From Candidatus Saccharimonadota bacterium (GTDB lineage Bacteria; Patescibacteriota; Saccharimonadia; Saccharimonadales; AQU-01), in contig JAHBAU020000019.1 of NCBI GenBank assembly GCA_018499905.2, positions 1-36,611 on the forward strand: 36,611 nt of DNA. Reading direction: 5' to 3'. Position 1 is the stretch's first letter, and each line of letters opens with the position of its first letter. The position numbers and the translations under genes were made by a program. The notes below the pieces were generated by a model. That model ran no database searches. It saw nothing but the letters and a program-made list of their open reading frames with translations, and was not told where the DNA came from. This document shows positions 14,311-23,354 of this stretch, in pieces.

Positions 14311-14668
14311 TAGGCTGACTCCGAAAAAAGTGAATGGTGGAGCGTATGACGCCCCAGTGTGGCAAGTCGGGTGGCAGCTGCCCAAGATTACCAAATATAA
14401 ATGAGTCCCGATCCCACCAAATAATGAGATCATTTGGCCGCGGCAGCAGCGCGCGGTCAATAACCACCACGTCATTATCAAAAATCCCCTGCTCTTGCCA
14501 GGTATTTCCTCGAACGCGCATAAAAAAGGTCGAAGCTGGGTTTTTTATCAGCAGCTTACCAAGGTGCAGACTAGTGAGGCTGCTATCGGTTCCGGCATTC
14601 GGAAAGCCGGTGTGCTCACTAACGCCCTTGTCGCCTAGCTCATCAATCTGTTGATTATTCATCCACAT
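14300..14668 (-). CDS. umuD: UmuD-like protein with missing catalytic dyad
   Basis: 122 aa from ATG 14668, with AGGAG 9 nt upstream. Homology to UmuD is visible: a HTGFPNAG segment with an A25-G26 pair at the self-cleavage position, [19 protein letters not shown], then [21 protein letters not shown]. However, the nucleophile Ser of the GDSM motif is Thr (GNTW, T56). The general-base Lys expected in the following strand is absent ([10 protein letters not shown]), and the C-terminal region is about 20 residues shorter than in E. coli UmuD. It may act as an uncleavable Pol V partner, or be processed in trans. It lies directly upstream of umuC. Confidence 0.85.
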   Translation of the reverse strand: MWMNNQQIDELGDKGVSEHTGFPNAGTDSSLTSLHLGKLLIKNPASTFFMRVRGNTWQEQGIFDNDVVVIDRALLPRPNDLIIWWDRDSFIFGNLGQLPPDLPHWGVIRSTIHFFRSQPNEK

Positions 14669-14777
14669 ATCTAAACACTCCTACAAACATATAAGGGTTA
14701 ATAAAAGAAATTGTTTGTAAGCAACCCGAGGGTTGCTGGAGCCATCCGCCAATTTGACAGAAGACAGTGTTTAGATA
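14668..14777. promoter_or_regulatory. Nested inverted repeats upstream of umuDC
   Basis: A perfect 12-bp inverted repeat, TATCTAAACACT (14668-14679) and AGTGTTTAGATA (14766-14777), brackets the umuD leader. Inside it lie an 8-bp pair TACAAACA (14682-14689) / TGTTTGTA (14712-14719) and a 7-bp hairpin GCAACCC/GGGTTGC (14721-14736). The proximal outer arm overlaps the umuD ATG. Candidate damage-response operator or mRNA structure that hides the start; no known LexA box is recognised. Confidence 0.55.
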
Positions 14778-14859
14778 AGCCTGTTAGTAAAAATCTGCTT
14801 AATAAAAGCAAAAGTACTAAACATGACTACAGCTATAATAGCACTTTCGTTCGCTGGCG

Positions 14860-16197
14860 CTAGGGGGTGAACGTCACGTCGCTGGCCGCGTCGACAATGG
14901 TGATCCAGGTTTGACCCGGATTAAGGGCTAAGACACCGCCAGTAGCGTTTTCAAACGAGAATTGGGCTTTGCGATCGGCTTTGCGCCAGACACCTTCAGT
15001 AACCGTGCCGTCCTGAAATACATACATCTTGCCGCTGCCGGTTGTGCCGTATTTGGTGTGTTGACCGTCACTGGCAATGCCACGGTCCATAACGAGCGCT
15101 ACAACTACTTTTGGCGCTAATTGTGAGCCAGATTTCTCATCTCGGTGTGGTGCGCCACCTTCGCTACGGGAGTAAAGGTTATTGGTGGCGTTGTAATCGT
15201 AGCGGACATTGTAGAGGGCGCTAGAAATGCCAAGGTTGACGACCTTCGCCGTTGGTGTGGCGGCCGGCTCTTCTTTTTTGCGGCTAAAGCCAGTAAAGGT
15301 ACTCGAGTTAAAGCCTTTCTTGGCATTGAGGGCGTCCATTTGGTCAAAATCGGTATAGAGGTTGTGCGGCGCAAAACGGTTGCTGACCCGGCGGTAGCTG
15401 CCACTGTTGGCAAACTGGTCAAGATCTTTTACGCCTAAGGATTTGATGTCAGCCAGAGCTTCGGGAGAGCCGCCGGCATGGGCGATTCCAGCATCGTATG
15501 GCATCAAAAAGTCTAAGTAATACGGCCGAACACTGCGTACCGGACCGACGTGAGCCGGTCGAGATTCAAGATATAAGGCTAGGAACCGGGTAATGCCACC
15601 TTCGGCAATGGCTTCATAGACGACTCCCGCATCGAGCAAGCCAGCTTGCGGACGGGCATCAGGGCTATTTTCGATCATAATCCCTGTTACCGGGCGTTTA
15701 TTAAGCTCAATGGCTATCTCGGCTCCAGTTAGGCGTGAGGGTTCAGTAGTTGGAGCGGGTGGCGGTTCTGGAGTGGGCTCAACCTTGGCTACCTCTGGCT
15801 CGACAGGTACAGCTCGGAAGTGTTTATACAGCGCAAAGGCACCATATCCACCCCCACCAATCAGGATAACAATGATTGCAATCAACAGAGCCCATTTTTT
15901 CTTGGTCATGTGACCGCGTTTGAAATAAAACAGGCGACGCTTTTTCTTGGGCGGCTTAGCTGGCATTTCTTCATGCTCATTCGGTGCCTGGTCATCAGGT
16001 GGCAGCGATTCCTCGACAGACGGCTCATCATGCTCGACGCGCTGTTCTAGGGGTTCAGACTGGTCATAATCTGGCGGGGCTTGTCGTGTCTGATTAAAAT
16101 CAGTCGATCGCAGCTTAGGTGTTTGGCTTGTTCCACGTTGACCGGGAACAATCTTGAGCTCAGACCGCTTCTTTGGCGGCCACGTAATATCATCCAT
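14860..16197 (-). CDS. DUF3048 (YerB-like) membrane-anchored protein
   Basis: 445 aa. ATG 16197 sits 7 nt behind TATACT (16210-16205). A charged, Pro-rich cytoplasmic region (1-95) ends in a basic stretch (PKKKRRLFYFKRGHMTKKK). One membrane helix follows (about 101-121), then a Pro/Glu linker and the DUF3048 domain (about 150-445) with RPVTGIMIENSPDARPQAGL and ARPAHVGPVRSVRPYY. The domain should lie outside the cell. In Firmicutes the relative YerB is a lipoprotein of unclear role; here the N-terminus is a type II anchor. Leaderless. Domain call firm, function unknown. Confidence 0.9.
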   Translation of the reverse strand: MDDITWPPKKRSELKIVPGQRGTSQTPKLRSTDFNQTRQAPPDYDQSEPLEQRVEHDEPSVEESLPPDDQAPNEHEEMPAKPPKKKRRLFYFKRGHMTKKKWALLIAIIVILIGGGGYGAFALYKHFRAVPVEPEVAKVEPTPEPPPAPTTEPSRLTGAEIAIELNKRPVTGIMIENSPDARPQAGLLDAGVVYEAIAEGGITRFLALYLESRPAHVGPVRSVRPYYLDFLMPYDAGIAHAGGSPEALADIKSLGVKDLDQFANSGSYRRVSNRFAPHNLYTDFDQMDALNAKKGFNSSTFTGFSRKKEEPAATPTAKVVNLGISSALYNVRYDYNATNNLYSRSEGGAPHRDEKSGSQLAPKVVVALVMDRGIASDGQHTKYGTTGSGKMYVFQDGTVTEGVWRKADRKAQFSFENATGGVLALNPGQTWITIVDAASDVTFTP

Positions 16198-16224
16198 GTC
16201 ATCTAGTATAGCAAACGCTTATGC

Positions 16225-17040
16225 TTACAAATTAACTCGACGTAAATATACTTTGAAAAGTTCAAAAGCCTGAAGAGTTCCCCGCCTTGATGCTAGGTGA
16301 TAATGGCCGGCCAGACGATCTTTAAATACATACAGTTTGTGCTGGTCAATATCTGGAAAAGCCCTACTGATTTCTTCTAGACTCACCAGCAGATCGTTCG
16401 CGCCAACACCAATAAAATAACTTTTAGGGAGTGATGAGGTGTGATCCGCAATTAGTGCAAACACATGCTTAAAGTTCTTCAGGTTTAACGCAGCATGTTT
16501 GGCATAAGCTAATCCGGCCCGGTGTTCTGTGAGCGGCCGTACAATGCCTTCTGCGGTATGTTTTTTTACAAATCGAGTGTAACGAGATTTGATGACATCC
16601 CGTTGCCCATTATTGACCACGCCAAAAAAGTTCAGTGGTGATAGCAAGATCACATCCTCGATAGATTCTAGCTGATGGCTCAGGTTGACGATTGGCAGCG
16701 TTGCACCGGAGTGTGCCAAAACAGTTACTTGTCGGTCCAGATGCTCGATGACGGCCCGAGTTACCTTTCGAGCAAAACGCTCGATGTCTGCGCCAGCGTT
16801 GATGGGAACAGAATGGTAATGAATATCATAGGTTATGACATCCCATGACAGCTCTTTTGCAATTTTTTGCGCCAGGGCCTTGCAGGCAAAGTTGCCCTCG
16901 CCTAATCCCCCAGCTATTACCAGGCATCCTTTAGATTCGTGCGCTTTGTAATGGTTTGTCTTAATCTGGAGCTGCTTGCCCCTGAAAGTTACGGGAATTT
17001 TGATCGACTGTTGGCTGACGCGCCTGCTAGGCTTTTTCAC
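16225..17040 (-). CDS. Alpha/beta hydrolase-like protein coupled to gltX
   Basis: 271 aa from GTG 17040, inside the last 14 nt of gltX, so translation is probably coupled. Strand CLVIAGGLGEGN, nucleophile elbow LAHSGAT with S111, acid D216 in GVGANDLLVS and H246/H248 in AGHYHLA form a plausible triad. The basic N-terminus is not a signal peptide. The elbow AHSG recurs in the 27985 protein. Substrate unknown. Nothing in the sequence links it functionally to glutamyl-tRNA. Confidence 0.75.
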   Translation of the reverse strand: MKKPSRRVSQQSIKIPVTFRGKQLQIKTNHYKAHESKGCLVIAGGLGEGNFACKALAQKIAKELSWDVITYDIHYHSVPINAGADIERFARKVTRAVIEHLDRQVTVLAHSGATLPIVNLSHQLESIEDVILLSPLNFFGVVNNGQRDVIKSRYTRFVKKHTAEGIVRPLTEHRAGLAYAKHAALNLKNFKHVFALIADHTSSLPKSYFIGVGANDLLVSLEEISRAFPDIDQHKLYVFKDRLAGHYHLASRRGTLQAFELFKVYLRRVNL

Positions 17041-18484
17041 TTAAGGTATCCAAAGATATGCTAAGCCGCTTGAGCGTCAAGTCTTTGCCTAAGATATGCA
17101 TGGTGTCAGCGAGGCCGGGTGAGGCGGGCGCCCAGGTGGTAGCGATTCGGATCAGGCTGAACAAGATGCCGGGCTTTTGACCAGTTGTTTCAAGTAGCTT
17201 GTTCAATCGATCGGCCAGATCTTCAGCGCTAAAATTACTGCCAGAAAGTGTTTCCTGCGCGGCTTCAAGCAGGGCGCGTTGTTCCTCACGAGATAGTTTG
17301 CTCAACTGTTTGTTGCCATCGATTAGCTCGAGATCTACCGGTAAATCAGTAAAGAAAAAGCGGGTCAGCTCCGGTAGCTCAGATAAATACTTGAGCCGTT
17401 CCTGAATAACACCGAGTACCTGCTTGCAGTAGTCGTCGTTTGCCGCTTTGGCTTCCTCGGGCCAATAATTGATGCCCACACCGTTGTCGAGTGTTCGGCC
17501 ATATAGCTCATCCAGTGTCATGGTGCGAATATGGGTACCATTCATCCAAAACAGCCGCTGTTCGTCAAAACTTGCACCGGCCCGCTGAATGCGGTCCAAT
17601 GAGAATTTGTCGATAAGCTCCTGGACACTAAAGATTTCTTGCTCGGTGCCGTCATTCCAGCCAAGCGAAGCCAAAAAATTGACCATGGTTTCTGGCAGGA
17701 TTCCTTGCTTGGCGTAATCCATTACATCTTTGGCGCCATCTCGTTTTGATAACTTTTTCTTGCCGCCGGGTGCCATGATCCACGGCAGTGTGGCGAACAC
17801 TGGCCACTTGATACCGAGTGCGTCATACAAGTTTAAAAAGCGCGGGACACTGGCCGTAAATTCCTGGCTGCGAATCACGTGAGTCACGCCCATCAGCTCA
17901 TCATCGACAATGTGGCAGAAGTTATAGGTTGGAAACCCATCACTCTTAATTAACACAAAATCATCAACAGCTTCGGCGCCAGCTGACAGGTCGCCCAGAA
18001 CTAGATCGTGCCAGCTGTAAGCTTTTGGATCAGATTTAAGCCGGAGAGGCTGTGTACCATCCCACGTCGGCGGATTGTCCGGTCGGTGATCTCTATACAA
18101 AAACGGCTTTTTGGCAGCTTGGGCAGCGGCCCGAAATTCATCCAGCTCTTCTTTGGAATACGGATCGGCGTAGGCCAGGCCTTTGTCGATGAGCTTTTGC
18201 GCCCATTCTTTATAGATGTCGAGTCGTTCGCTTTGGGTATATGGGGCATGTGGTCCACCAATATCTGGGCCTTCATGCCAATCAATTCCCAGCCATTTAA
18301 GGCTGGTGATAATATGCGCCACCGCACCTTCTACTTCTCTGGCCTGGTCGGTGTCTTCAATACGTAGAATAAATCGTCCCCCTTGCTTTTGGACGACTAG
18401 CCAATCAAATAGTGCGTTGCGCGCTCCGCCCACATGCATATAGCCTGTCGGACTGACTGCGAACCGTGTTACTGCTTCACTCAT
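17027..18484 (-). CDS. gltX: Glutamyl-tRNA synthetase
   Basis: 485 aa from ATG 18484. TATAAT (18497-18492) ends 7 nt before it and overlaps the alternative ATG at 18493, which is excluded. Class I synthetase: FAVSPTGYMHVGGARNALF carries the HIGH-type motif HVGG (17-20), and KKLSKRDG carries the KMSKS-type KLSKR (244-248). RIEDTDQAR is conserved in GluRS. It charges tRNA-Glu with glutamate in the cytosol; whether it also charges tRNA-Gln depends on GatCAB, not seen here. It heads a two-gene unit with the hydrolase and is divergent from the ABC exporter. Confidence 0.97.
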   Translation of the reverse strand: MSEAVTRFAVSPTGYMHVGGARNALFDWLVVQKQGGRFILRIEDTDQAREVEGAVAHIITSLKWLGIDWHEGPDIGGPHAPYTQSERLDIYKEWAQKLIDKGLAYADPYSKEELDEFRAAAQAAKKPFLYRDHRPDNPPTWDGTQPLRLKSDPKAYSWHDLVLGDLSAGAEAVDDFVLIKSDGFPTYNFCHIVDDELMGVTHVIRSQEFTASVPRFLNLYDALGIKWPVFATLPWIMAPGGKKKLSKRDGAKDVMDYAKQGILPETMVNFLASLGWNDGTEQEIFSVQELIDKFSLDRIQRAGASFDEQRLFWMNGTHIRTMTLDELYGRTLDNGVGINYWPEEAKAANDDYCKQVLGVIQERLKYLSELPELTRFFFTDLPVDLELIDGNKQLSKLSREEQRALLEAAQETLSGSNFSAEDLADRLNKLLETTGQKPGILFSLIRIATTWAPASPGLADTMHILGKDLTLKRLSISLDTLSEKA

Positions 18485-18543
18485 ACTAGGCATTATATAG
18501 GAAAATACTTACTTCTTACACGATCTGTTATTATTAAGACCAT

Positions 18544-20340
18544 ATGCGGGATCAAACGAACAGAGGTGTGCGCCCTCGGCTGGCGCGTGAAACGTTGCGG
18601 CTCTATGTCCGCGAATCTCTTAAGATGCCTGGCTTTCTTGCAGGCGCCTACATAACTTCGATCATCTACTCAATAGGCGTCGATGTATTAACACCGTTAT
18701 TCATTAGTCGTCTTATAGATGAGTTGATCAGAACACCAGTCGATCAAGGTGTCGTCAATCATTATTTCTGGTTAACCGTTATAGCGCTGTCCGCTAGTCA
18801 TTTGACAGTTGGACGACTTACCATGTTTCTTCGTAATCGGGTGCTCACTAAAACAGAAAGAAGTATTAATCTACTCATTTTTGACACTTATAGTAGACAA
18901 GAATATAGCTATTTCACCAATAATTTTGTCGGCTCTTTAGTTGCTAGGGCTCAGCGATTTACTCACGGCTTCAAAGACTTGCTCGATATCAGCATGTTTG
19001 CCCTGGTGGCATTGGCGGTACAGCTCATTGGACCCGTGGTTATTTTGGCGTTTAAAGCCCCATTACTCGCAGCCATTTTTATCGGGTCCTTCTTTGTGAC
19101 GCTACTCGTAACCATGTTGTCGAGCCGGGTTCGATCGCCAGCAATGCGCGTTTCAGCAGCGGCAGGTTCTGAAGTTACAGGATCAATCGCCGACTACCTA
19201 ACAAACAATCTTGCAGTGAAGGTCTTTGCGGCAGACATAAATGAAAGACAGCGCTTTTATGGGGTCGCTGAAAAGCGGCGGCAGAAATATCTGCACCAAG
19301 CAAACATATCTGAAATTATTCGGACGCTTCGTGCCGGAGTCAACGTTTCACTTCAGCTTGTGACACTTGCCGTACTCGTCTACCTGACGACACGAGGCAA
19401 GATCAGTGTCGGAACTGTTGTGTTGGTTCAGCTATATGTACTGCGTCTTGAGCAAAGTCTTTGGGACTTCAACCGAACGAGTGAACGTATTGAAGAAACT
19501 TTGGCTGATGCGGCCGAAATGACAGAAGTAATTATACGTGAGCCTCAAGTCAGCGATGTTGAGCAGCCAATTAACCTTAATGTTTCAAGTGGTGAAATAG
19601 CTTTTCGGTCGGTTGATTTTCGCTATCATGATGCTACCGAAGAGAACATCTTATTTCGTGATCTCTCCCTGGCAATTCCTGCTGGTCAAAAAGTTGGGCT
19701 AGTTGGGCCTAGCGGCGGCGGCAAGACAACGCTGACAAAGCTGTTACTCAGATTTATGGACATTCAGTCGGGAGCGATTACGATTGATGGCCAGGACATT
19801 ACACAAGCAAGGCAGAACGATGTGCGATCTAGCATTGCCTATGTGCCGCAAGAGCCTCTGCTCTTCCACCGCTCCATTAAAGAAAATATCGCCTATGGCG
19901 ACCCATCGGCCAGTGAAGCTGAGATTATCAAAGCGGCAAAATTGGCGCATGCTCATGACTTCATTGCAAAGCTGCCGCAAGGCTACGATACGTTGGTTGG
20001 TGAGCGTGGGGTCAAACTAAGTGGCGGTGAAAAACAGCGGGTGGCTATTGCCCGCGCGATGCTCAAAAAATCACCAATTGTGGTGTTAGATGAAGCTACC
20101 AGCGCTTTGGATTCCAAGAGCGAAAAGGCCATTGTCGTTGCACTGGATAATCTGATGGCCGGCCGCACCACCATTGTTATTGCCCACCGTTTAAGCACCA
20201 TACGCAAACTCGACCGCATTATGGTGCTCAAAGACGGCAAGATTGTTGAAGACGGCACGCATGCCAAGCTACTCAAAGAGAACGGCCTATATGCTGAGCT
20301 CTGGTCCCATCAATCAGGTGAATTCTTACCAGAAGAATAA
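18544..20340 (+). CDS. ABC exporter, fused permease-ATPase
   Basis: 598 aa half-transporter, expected to work as a dimer. Six membrane helices span about 30-320. The nucleotide-binding domain shows Walker A GPSGGGKTT (388-396), Q-loop Q436, signature LSGGE (492-496), Walker B IVVLDE (512-517, catalytic E517) and H-loop H548; all are intact. Organisation is that of MsbA/multidrug-type lipid or drug exporters; the substrate is not deducible. TATTAT (18529-18534) ends 9 nt before ATG 18544, so it is leaderless and its promoter is back-to-back with that of gltX. Confidence 0.93.
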   Translation: MRDQTNRGVRPRLARETLRLYVRESLKMPGFLAGAYITSIIYSIGVDVLTPLFISRLIDELIRTPVDQGVVNHYFWLTVIALSASHLTVGRLTMFLRNRVLTKTERSINLLIFDTYSRQEYSYFTNNFVGSLVARAQRFTHGFKDLLDISMFALVALAVQLIGPVVILAFKAPLLAAIFIGSFFVTLLVTMLSSRVRSPAMRVSAAAGSEVTGSIADYLTNNLAVKVFAADINERQRFYGVAEKRRQKYLHQANISEIIRTLRAGVNVSLQLVTLAVLVYLTTRGKISVGTVVLVQLYVLRLEQSLWDFNRTSERIEETLADAAEMTEVIIREPQVSDVEQPINLNVSSGEIAFRSVDFRYHDATEENILFRDLSLAIPAGQKVGLVGPSGGGKTTLTKLLLRFMDIQSGAITIDGQDITQARQNDVRSSIAYVPQEPLLFHRSIKENIAYGDPSASEAEIIKAAKLAHAHDFIAKLPQGYDTLVGERGVKLSGGEKQRVAIARAMLKKSPIVVLDEATSALDSKSEKAIVVALDNLMAGRTTIVIAHRLSTIRKLDRIMVLKDGKIVEDGTHAKLLKENGLYAELWSHQSGEFLPEE

Positions 20341-20350
20341 CCTAAAAAAT

Positions 20351-20379
20351 TTGACGCATAATCACATATATATTAATGT
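20351..20379 (+). promoter_or_regulatory. Promoter of the 20409 small exported protein
   Basis: TTGACG (20351-20356), 17-nt spacer, TAATGT (20374-20379), then GGAG (20400-20403) 5 nt before ATG 20409. A led transcript of about 23 nt. Confidence 0.5.
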
Positions 20380-20408
20380 AAACTAACTAATTTAATGTTG
20401 GAGAAAAT

Positions 20409-20726
20409 ATGAACTCTCTTGCGCGCAGTAACGAAGGTATTAGAGAACTCGCTATTTATGGAGGCTTATTACTTCTTGGATTAGTAGGTGTCAGGGGTTG
20501 TGCAGAAGCTGCGGAAGAACCACGAGATAAGGTGATCACTTTTGTTGAAGATGCCGGCTACAACGGAGCGGTCATTACCGATATCGACAAGGCGCCATTT
20601 ATATGGGGTTGTGGAGAGCGAGACACTGTCAAATATGAAATCAGTGCCGTGTCAGCAAATACGGGAAGAGATGTTAGTTTCGATGTATGCGACGGGTTAC
20701 TAAAAGGGATGACTATCCGAGACTAA
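20409..20726 (+). CDS. Small exported or membrane-anchored protein
   Basis: 105 aa. A hydrophobic segment (IYGGLLLLGLVGVRGC, about 16-31) near the N-terminus ends in a cysteine. The VRGC context is a poor lipobox (Arg at -2), so it may be a signal anchor and not a lipoprotein. The short mature part has two more cysteines (WGCGERD and FDVCDG) and mixed beta character. No family recognised. It has its own promoter and Shine-Dalgarno, as do the lipoproteins at 5147 and 10822. Confidence 0.6.
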   Translation: MNSLARSNEGIRELAIYGGLLLLGLVGVRGCAEAAEEPRDKVITFVEDAGYNGAVITDIDKAPFIWGCGERDTVKYEISAVSANTGRDVSFDVCDGLLKGMTIRD

Positions 20727-20763
20727 TCGGCGGCTGACTGGTTTTCTTTGGTTATTTTATCAC

Positions 20764-21738
20764 TTACATCGATGCGGCGATGTTGAGTAACTGGTCGGTG
20801 CTTAGCCCGGAATTGCTTTCAATCTGATACCAAATACCACCATCAACCCAAGTCGCATTACTACCGTTAAATATGTAGACAGTCTTACCTTTGGTTTGCT
20901 TGGTTTCATATCCGCCAGGTGCCGCCGCGGCAACAGTTTCTTTGAGTGCATCACTATTCCAGTTAGACGACTGTTGCGTAATGGAGAATTTACGTTCATC
21001 GCTATTCGAACTAAAACTGACTTTTACTTGCCCTGGAGCAAATTCAACCGGTCCTTTGATGGCAAAGCCAGATGGACGATAATCAGGTAATGATGCTTGG
21101 ATACCGGCTCGTGAGGCCGCCATGCGGAACTCAACGTTTGCACTGTTCTGCCATAGGAAAAATCCGCCAAGCACCATGGTCGTCATAATTGTGGCACTCA
21201 GCGCCATCGCCTTGGTCTTTTTTGAGTGCCGGCGAGTCTTGTGGTGCTTGGTCGCTTGTTGATGCGCCTTGGCTTCGTTTAGGGCTGAGGCAAAGAAATT
21301 AACTTCTGATTTAGGCGTCAGTGCTACGATTGGCGGGGCTGCATGGTGACTGATAGAGCTACCAGGCGCGGGGCGTACAGCTACAACCTCATGGCGGCTG
21401 ACAACGCCTGCGCGTGCAGAGCTGGCTGGGTTAAACCGTCTGATGAGATGGCTCTGCTCGGTACGCATAGCCACCTGCTCACGGCGTTGATGGGCATTTA
21501 ATGGACTAAGTGTGCTCTGAGGAGTGACGTGATGGTCTGTTGTCTTGGCCGGCAGATCAACCACAATCTTTGGTTTTTTGACGCTGCCACGCATTAAGGT
21601 CTTGGCTGTCTGTGTTCGGCTATGTACCGCGTGGGCGGTATGCCGATGTTCCTCATGGCGTTTTTGGTCGCCATCCCTCACTGCTTTACCAGTTCCGATG
21701 TCGTACACCTTGCCGTTCAGTCGTATTGTCTGTGACAT
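20764..21738 (-). CDS. Single-pass protein with a basic His-rich N-terminus
   Basis: 324 aa. The first 175 residues are basic and unusually rich in His, Lys, Arg and Gln (RHEEHRHTAHAVHSRTQT, HQQATKHHKTRRHSKKTK). A single membrane helix follows (about 177-196), then a roughly 125-residue outer domain with NSDALKETVAAAAPGGYETKQTKGKTVYIFNG. The outer part looks like a DUF4367-type domain, but that is a weak match by eye. Topology: large cytoplasmic basic region, outside C-terminus. It is divergent from the PEGA gene across a palindrome at 21785-21809. Confidence 0.65.
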   Translation of the reverse strand: MSQTIRLNGKVYDIGTGKAVRDGDQKRHEEHRHTAHAVHSRTQTAKTLMRGSVKKPKIVVDLPAKTTDHHVTPQSTLSPLNAHQRREQVAMRTEQSHLIRRFNPASSARAGVVSRHEVVAVRPAPGSSISHHAAPPIVALTPKSEVNFFASALNEAKAHQQATKHHKTRRHSKKTKAMALSATIMTTMVLGGFFLWQNSANVEFRMAASRAGIQASLPDYRPSGFAIKGPVEFAPGQVKVSFSSNSDERKFSITQQSSNWNSDALKETVAAAAPGGYETKQTKGKTVYIFNGSNATWVDGGIWYQIESNSGLSTDQLLNIAASM

Positions 21739-21784
21739 TTTTGTAAGTTTTTACTTTTTAGCTACTTGTGAATAACTCTATTGC

Positions 21785-21809
21785 ATTAGCATACTATGGT
21801 TATGCTAAT
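21785..21809. promoter_or_regulatory. 9-bp palindromic operator candidate
   Basis: ATTAGCATA (21785-21793), 7-nt spacer, TATGCTAAT (21801-21809): perfect 9-bp arms in the divergent region between the 20764 and 21880 genes. Size and position suit a dimeric regulator, but an RNA hairpin is also possible. Confidence 0.5.
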
Positions 21810-21879
21810 CTTGTAAAGGACTACGATCATAAAACAAAAAAGTACGCTACAATACAAACTGGCCTAAAAAGCCAAAAAT

Positions 21880-23352
21880 ATGGATTTCTTAGACCCTAAA
21901 CGCAGTAAATCGCATCAAATTCGCCTGCTTATCGGCTATTTCTTAGTCGCTATCGCAGTCGCTTTGGGTGCTTTAATTCTCCTTTTCCAAAGCTACGGTT
22001 ATGATATAGACCGCAAGAGCGGCAAGATTATTCAAAACGGGTTGGTGTTTGTATCATCGACCCCAGATAATGCCCAAATATACCTGAATGGCGAACTAAA
22101 CAAAGCGGCTACCGACACGAAGCTCACTATCCCTGCCGGGCAGTATATTGTGGAGCTGAAGAAAGACGGCTATCGGGATTGGCGGCGTTCGATAAGCTTG
22201 GAAGGCGGTAGTGTCGAACGACTCACCTACCCGTTGCTTATTCCTACTCAGCTGACAACTGCCGATGTGCAGCTATATGCAACAGCACCGTATTTTGCTA
22301 CCCAGAGTCCAGATCGCCGGTGGTTGTTGATATGGCCGACTGCTGCGCTTTCGGCTGTAGATATATTTGATACTACGGCAATTGATCAGGCGCCGGAATC
22401 CCTGGCGTTTGCGGCAGACTTGTTTACGCCCGCCGGTACGGCGCATAGTTTGGAGGTACTGGAGTGGTCCAAAAATAATCGTCATTTACTGATGAAGCAT
22501 ACCTACGACAATGCTAGTGAGTTTGTTCTTGTCGATCGTGAGGTGCCGAGCGAATCAATAAACCTAACCCGCCGGCTTGGCAATGCGGTTACTATGATGA
22601 GCCTGCGCGATAAAGAGTTTGACCAACTGTACATTCTGGAAAAAGCCAGCATGCGTCTCAGCATCTACAATCTCAACACCCAAGCTATCCAAGGACTACT
22701 CGAAAACGTAGTCGATTACCGTAGTCGTGGCCCCGACGTTATTCTGTATACTTCAGCCGACTCGGCTGCGACTACCCCAACAACCCTCTTTAAAATTTGG
22801 GATGGTACAGCCAACTTTACACTGCGTTCATTCCCGACCGAACCTAAATACCTTTTTGACTTAGCCAAGAATGACGGTGACTGGGTCGTGGCGCTTGGCC
22901 CGACCAGTGGCAGCCATATTTACATCTACAAAAATCCTGTCGAACAGCTAAAATCCAAAGACAAGCTGTTGGTGCCGCTATCGGTGCTCAAAATCGATAA
23001 ACCAACATCGCTGATCTTCTCTAGCAGCACTGCCTATATCATGGCCCAGAGTAACGATAAATTTGCTGTCTACGATTATGAAGCCGATCGAAGATTCTAC
23101 TATGATCTCAAAGCTGCATTTAGCGACACTTTACCTGCTAAATGGATGGACGAGGACAGATTATCTGTTAATGTTGATGCCAAAACTTATATATTTGACT
23201 TTGATGGGTCAAACCCACAGTCTCTGACGCCAACAATCGCCGGTTTTTCACCTTATTTTAATCGTGATTATAGTCGAGTGCTGAATATCGGGCCATCAGT
23301 AATAGTACCGGGTCGCTTTGCGCTCACCGAAACATCTTTGCGAACCCAGTAA
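21880..23352 (+). CDS. Membrane-anchored PEGA-domain protein
   Basis: 490 aa. N-terminal membrane helix (about 17-38), then a PEGA domain (about 54-110: GLVFVSSTPDNAQIYLNGE, then IPAGQYIVELKKDGYRDW). PEGA domains are small beta-rich surface modules. The rest (about 120-490) is a long run of beta strands with repeated segments of a propeller-like kind, including YDYEADRRFYYDLKAA. Most of the protein should lie outside the membrane. It ends 2 nt before the end of the convergent sortase gene. PEGA call good; propeller inferred. Confidence 0.85.
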   Translation: MDFLDPKRSKSHQIRLLIGYFLVAIAVALGALILLFQSYGYDIDRKSGKIIQNGLVFVSSTPDNAQIYLNGELNKAATDTKLTIPAGQYIVELKKDGYRDWRRSISLEGGSVERLTYPLLIPTQLTTADVQLYATAPYFATQSPDRRWLLIWPTAALSAVDIFDTTAIDQAPESLAFAADLFTPAGTAHSLEVLEWSKNNRHLLMKHTYDNASEFVLVDREVPSESINLTRRLGNAVTMMSLRDKEFDQLYILEKASMRLSIYNLNTQAIQGLLENVVDYRSRGPDVILYTSADSAATTPTTLFKIWDGTANFTLRSFPTEPKYLFDLAKNDGDWVVALGPTSGSHIYIYKNPVEQLKSKDKLLVPLSVLKIDKPTSLIFSSSTAYIMAQSNDKFAVYDYEADRRFYYDLKAAFSDTLPAKWMDEDRLSVNVDAKTYIFDFDGSNPQSLTPTIAGFSPYFNRDYSRVLNIGPSVIVPGRFALTETSLRTQ

Positions 23353-23354
23353 GC

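Noticed and set aside
14311-14481. 57-residue N-terminal extension of UmuC
   Set aside because: It overlaps the umuD frame, and UmuC homologues begin at the ATG 14310 position just before [10 protein letters not shown].
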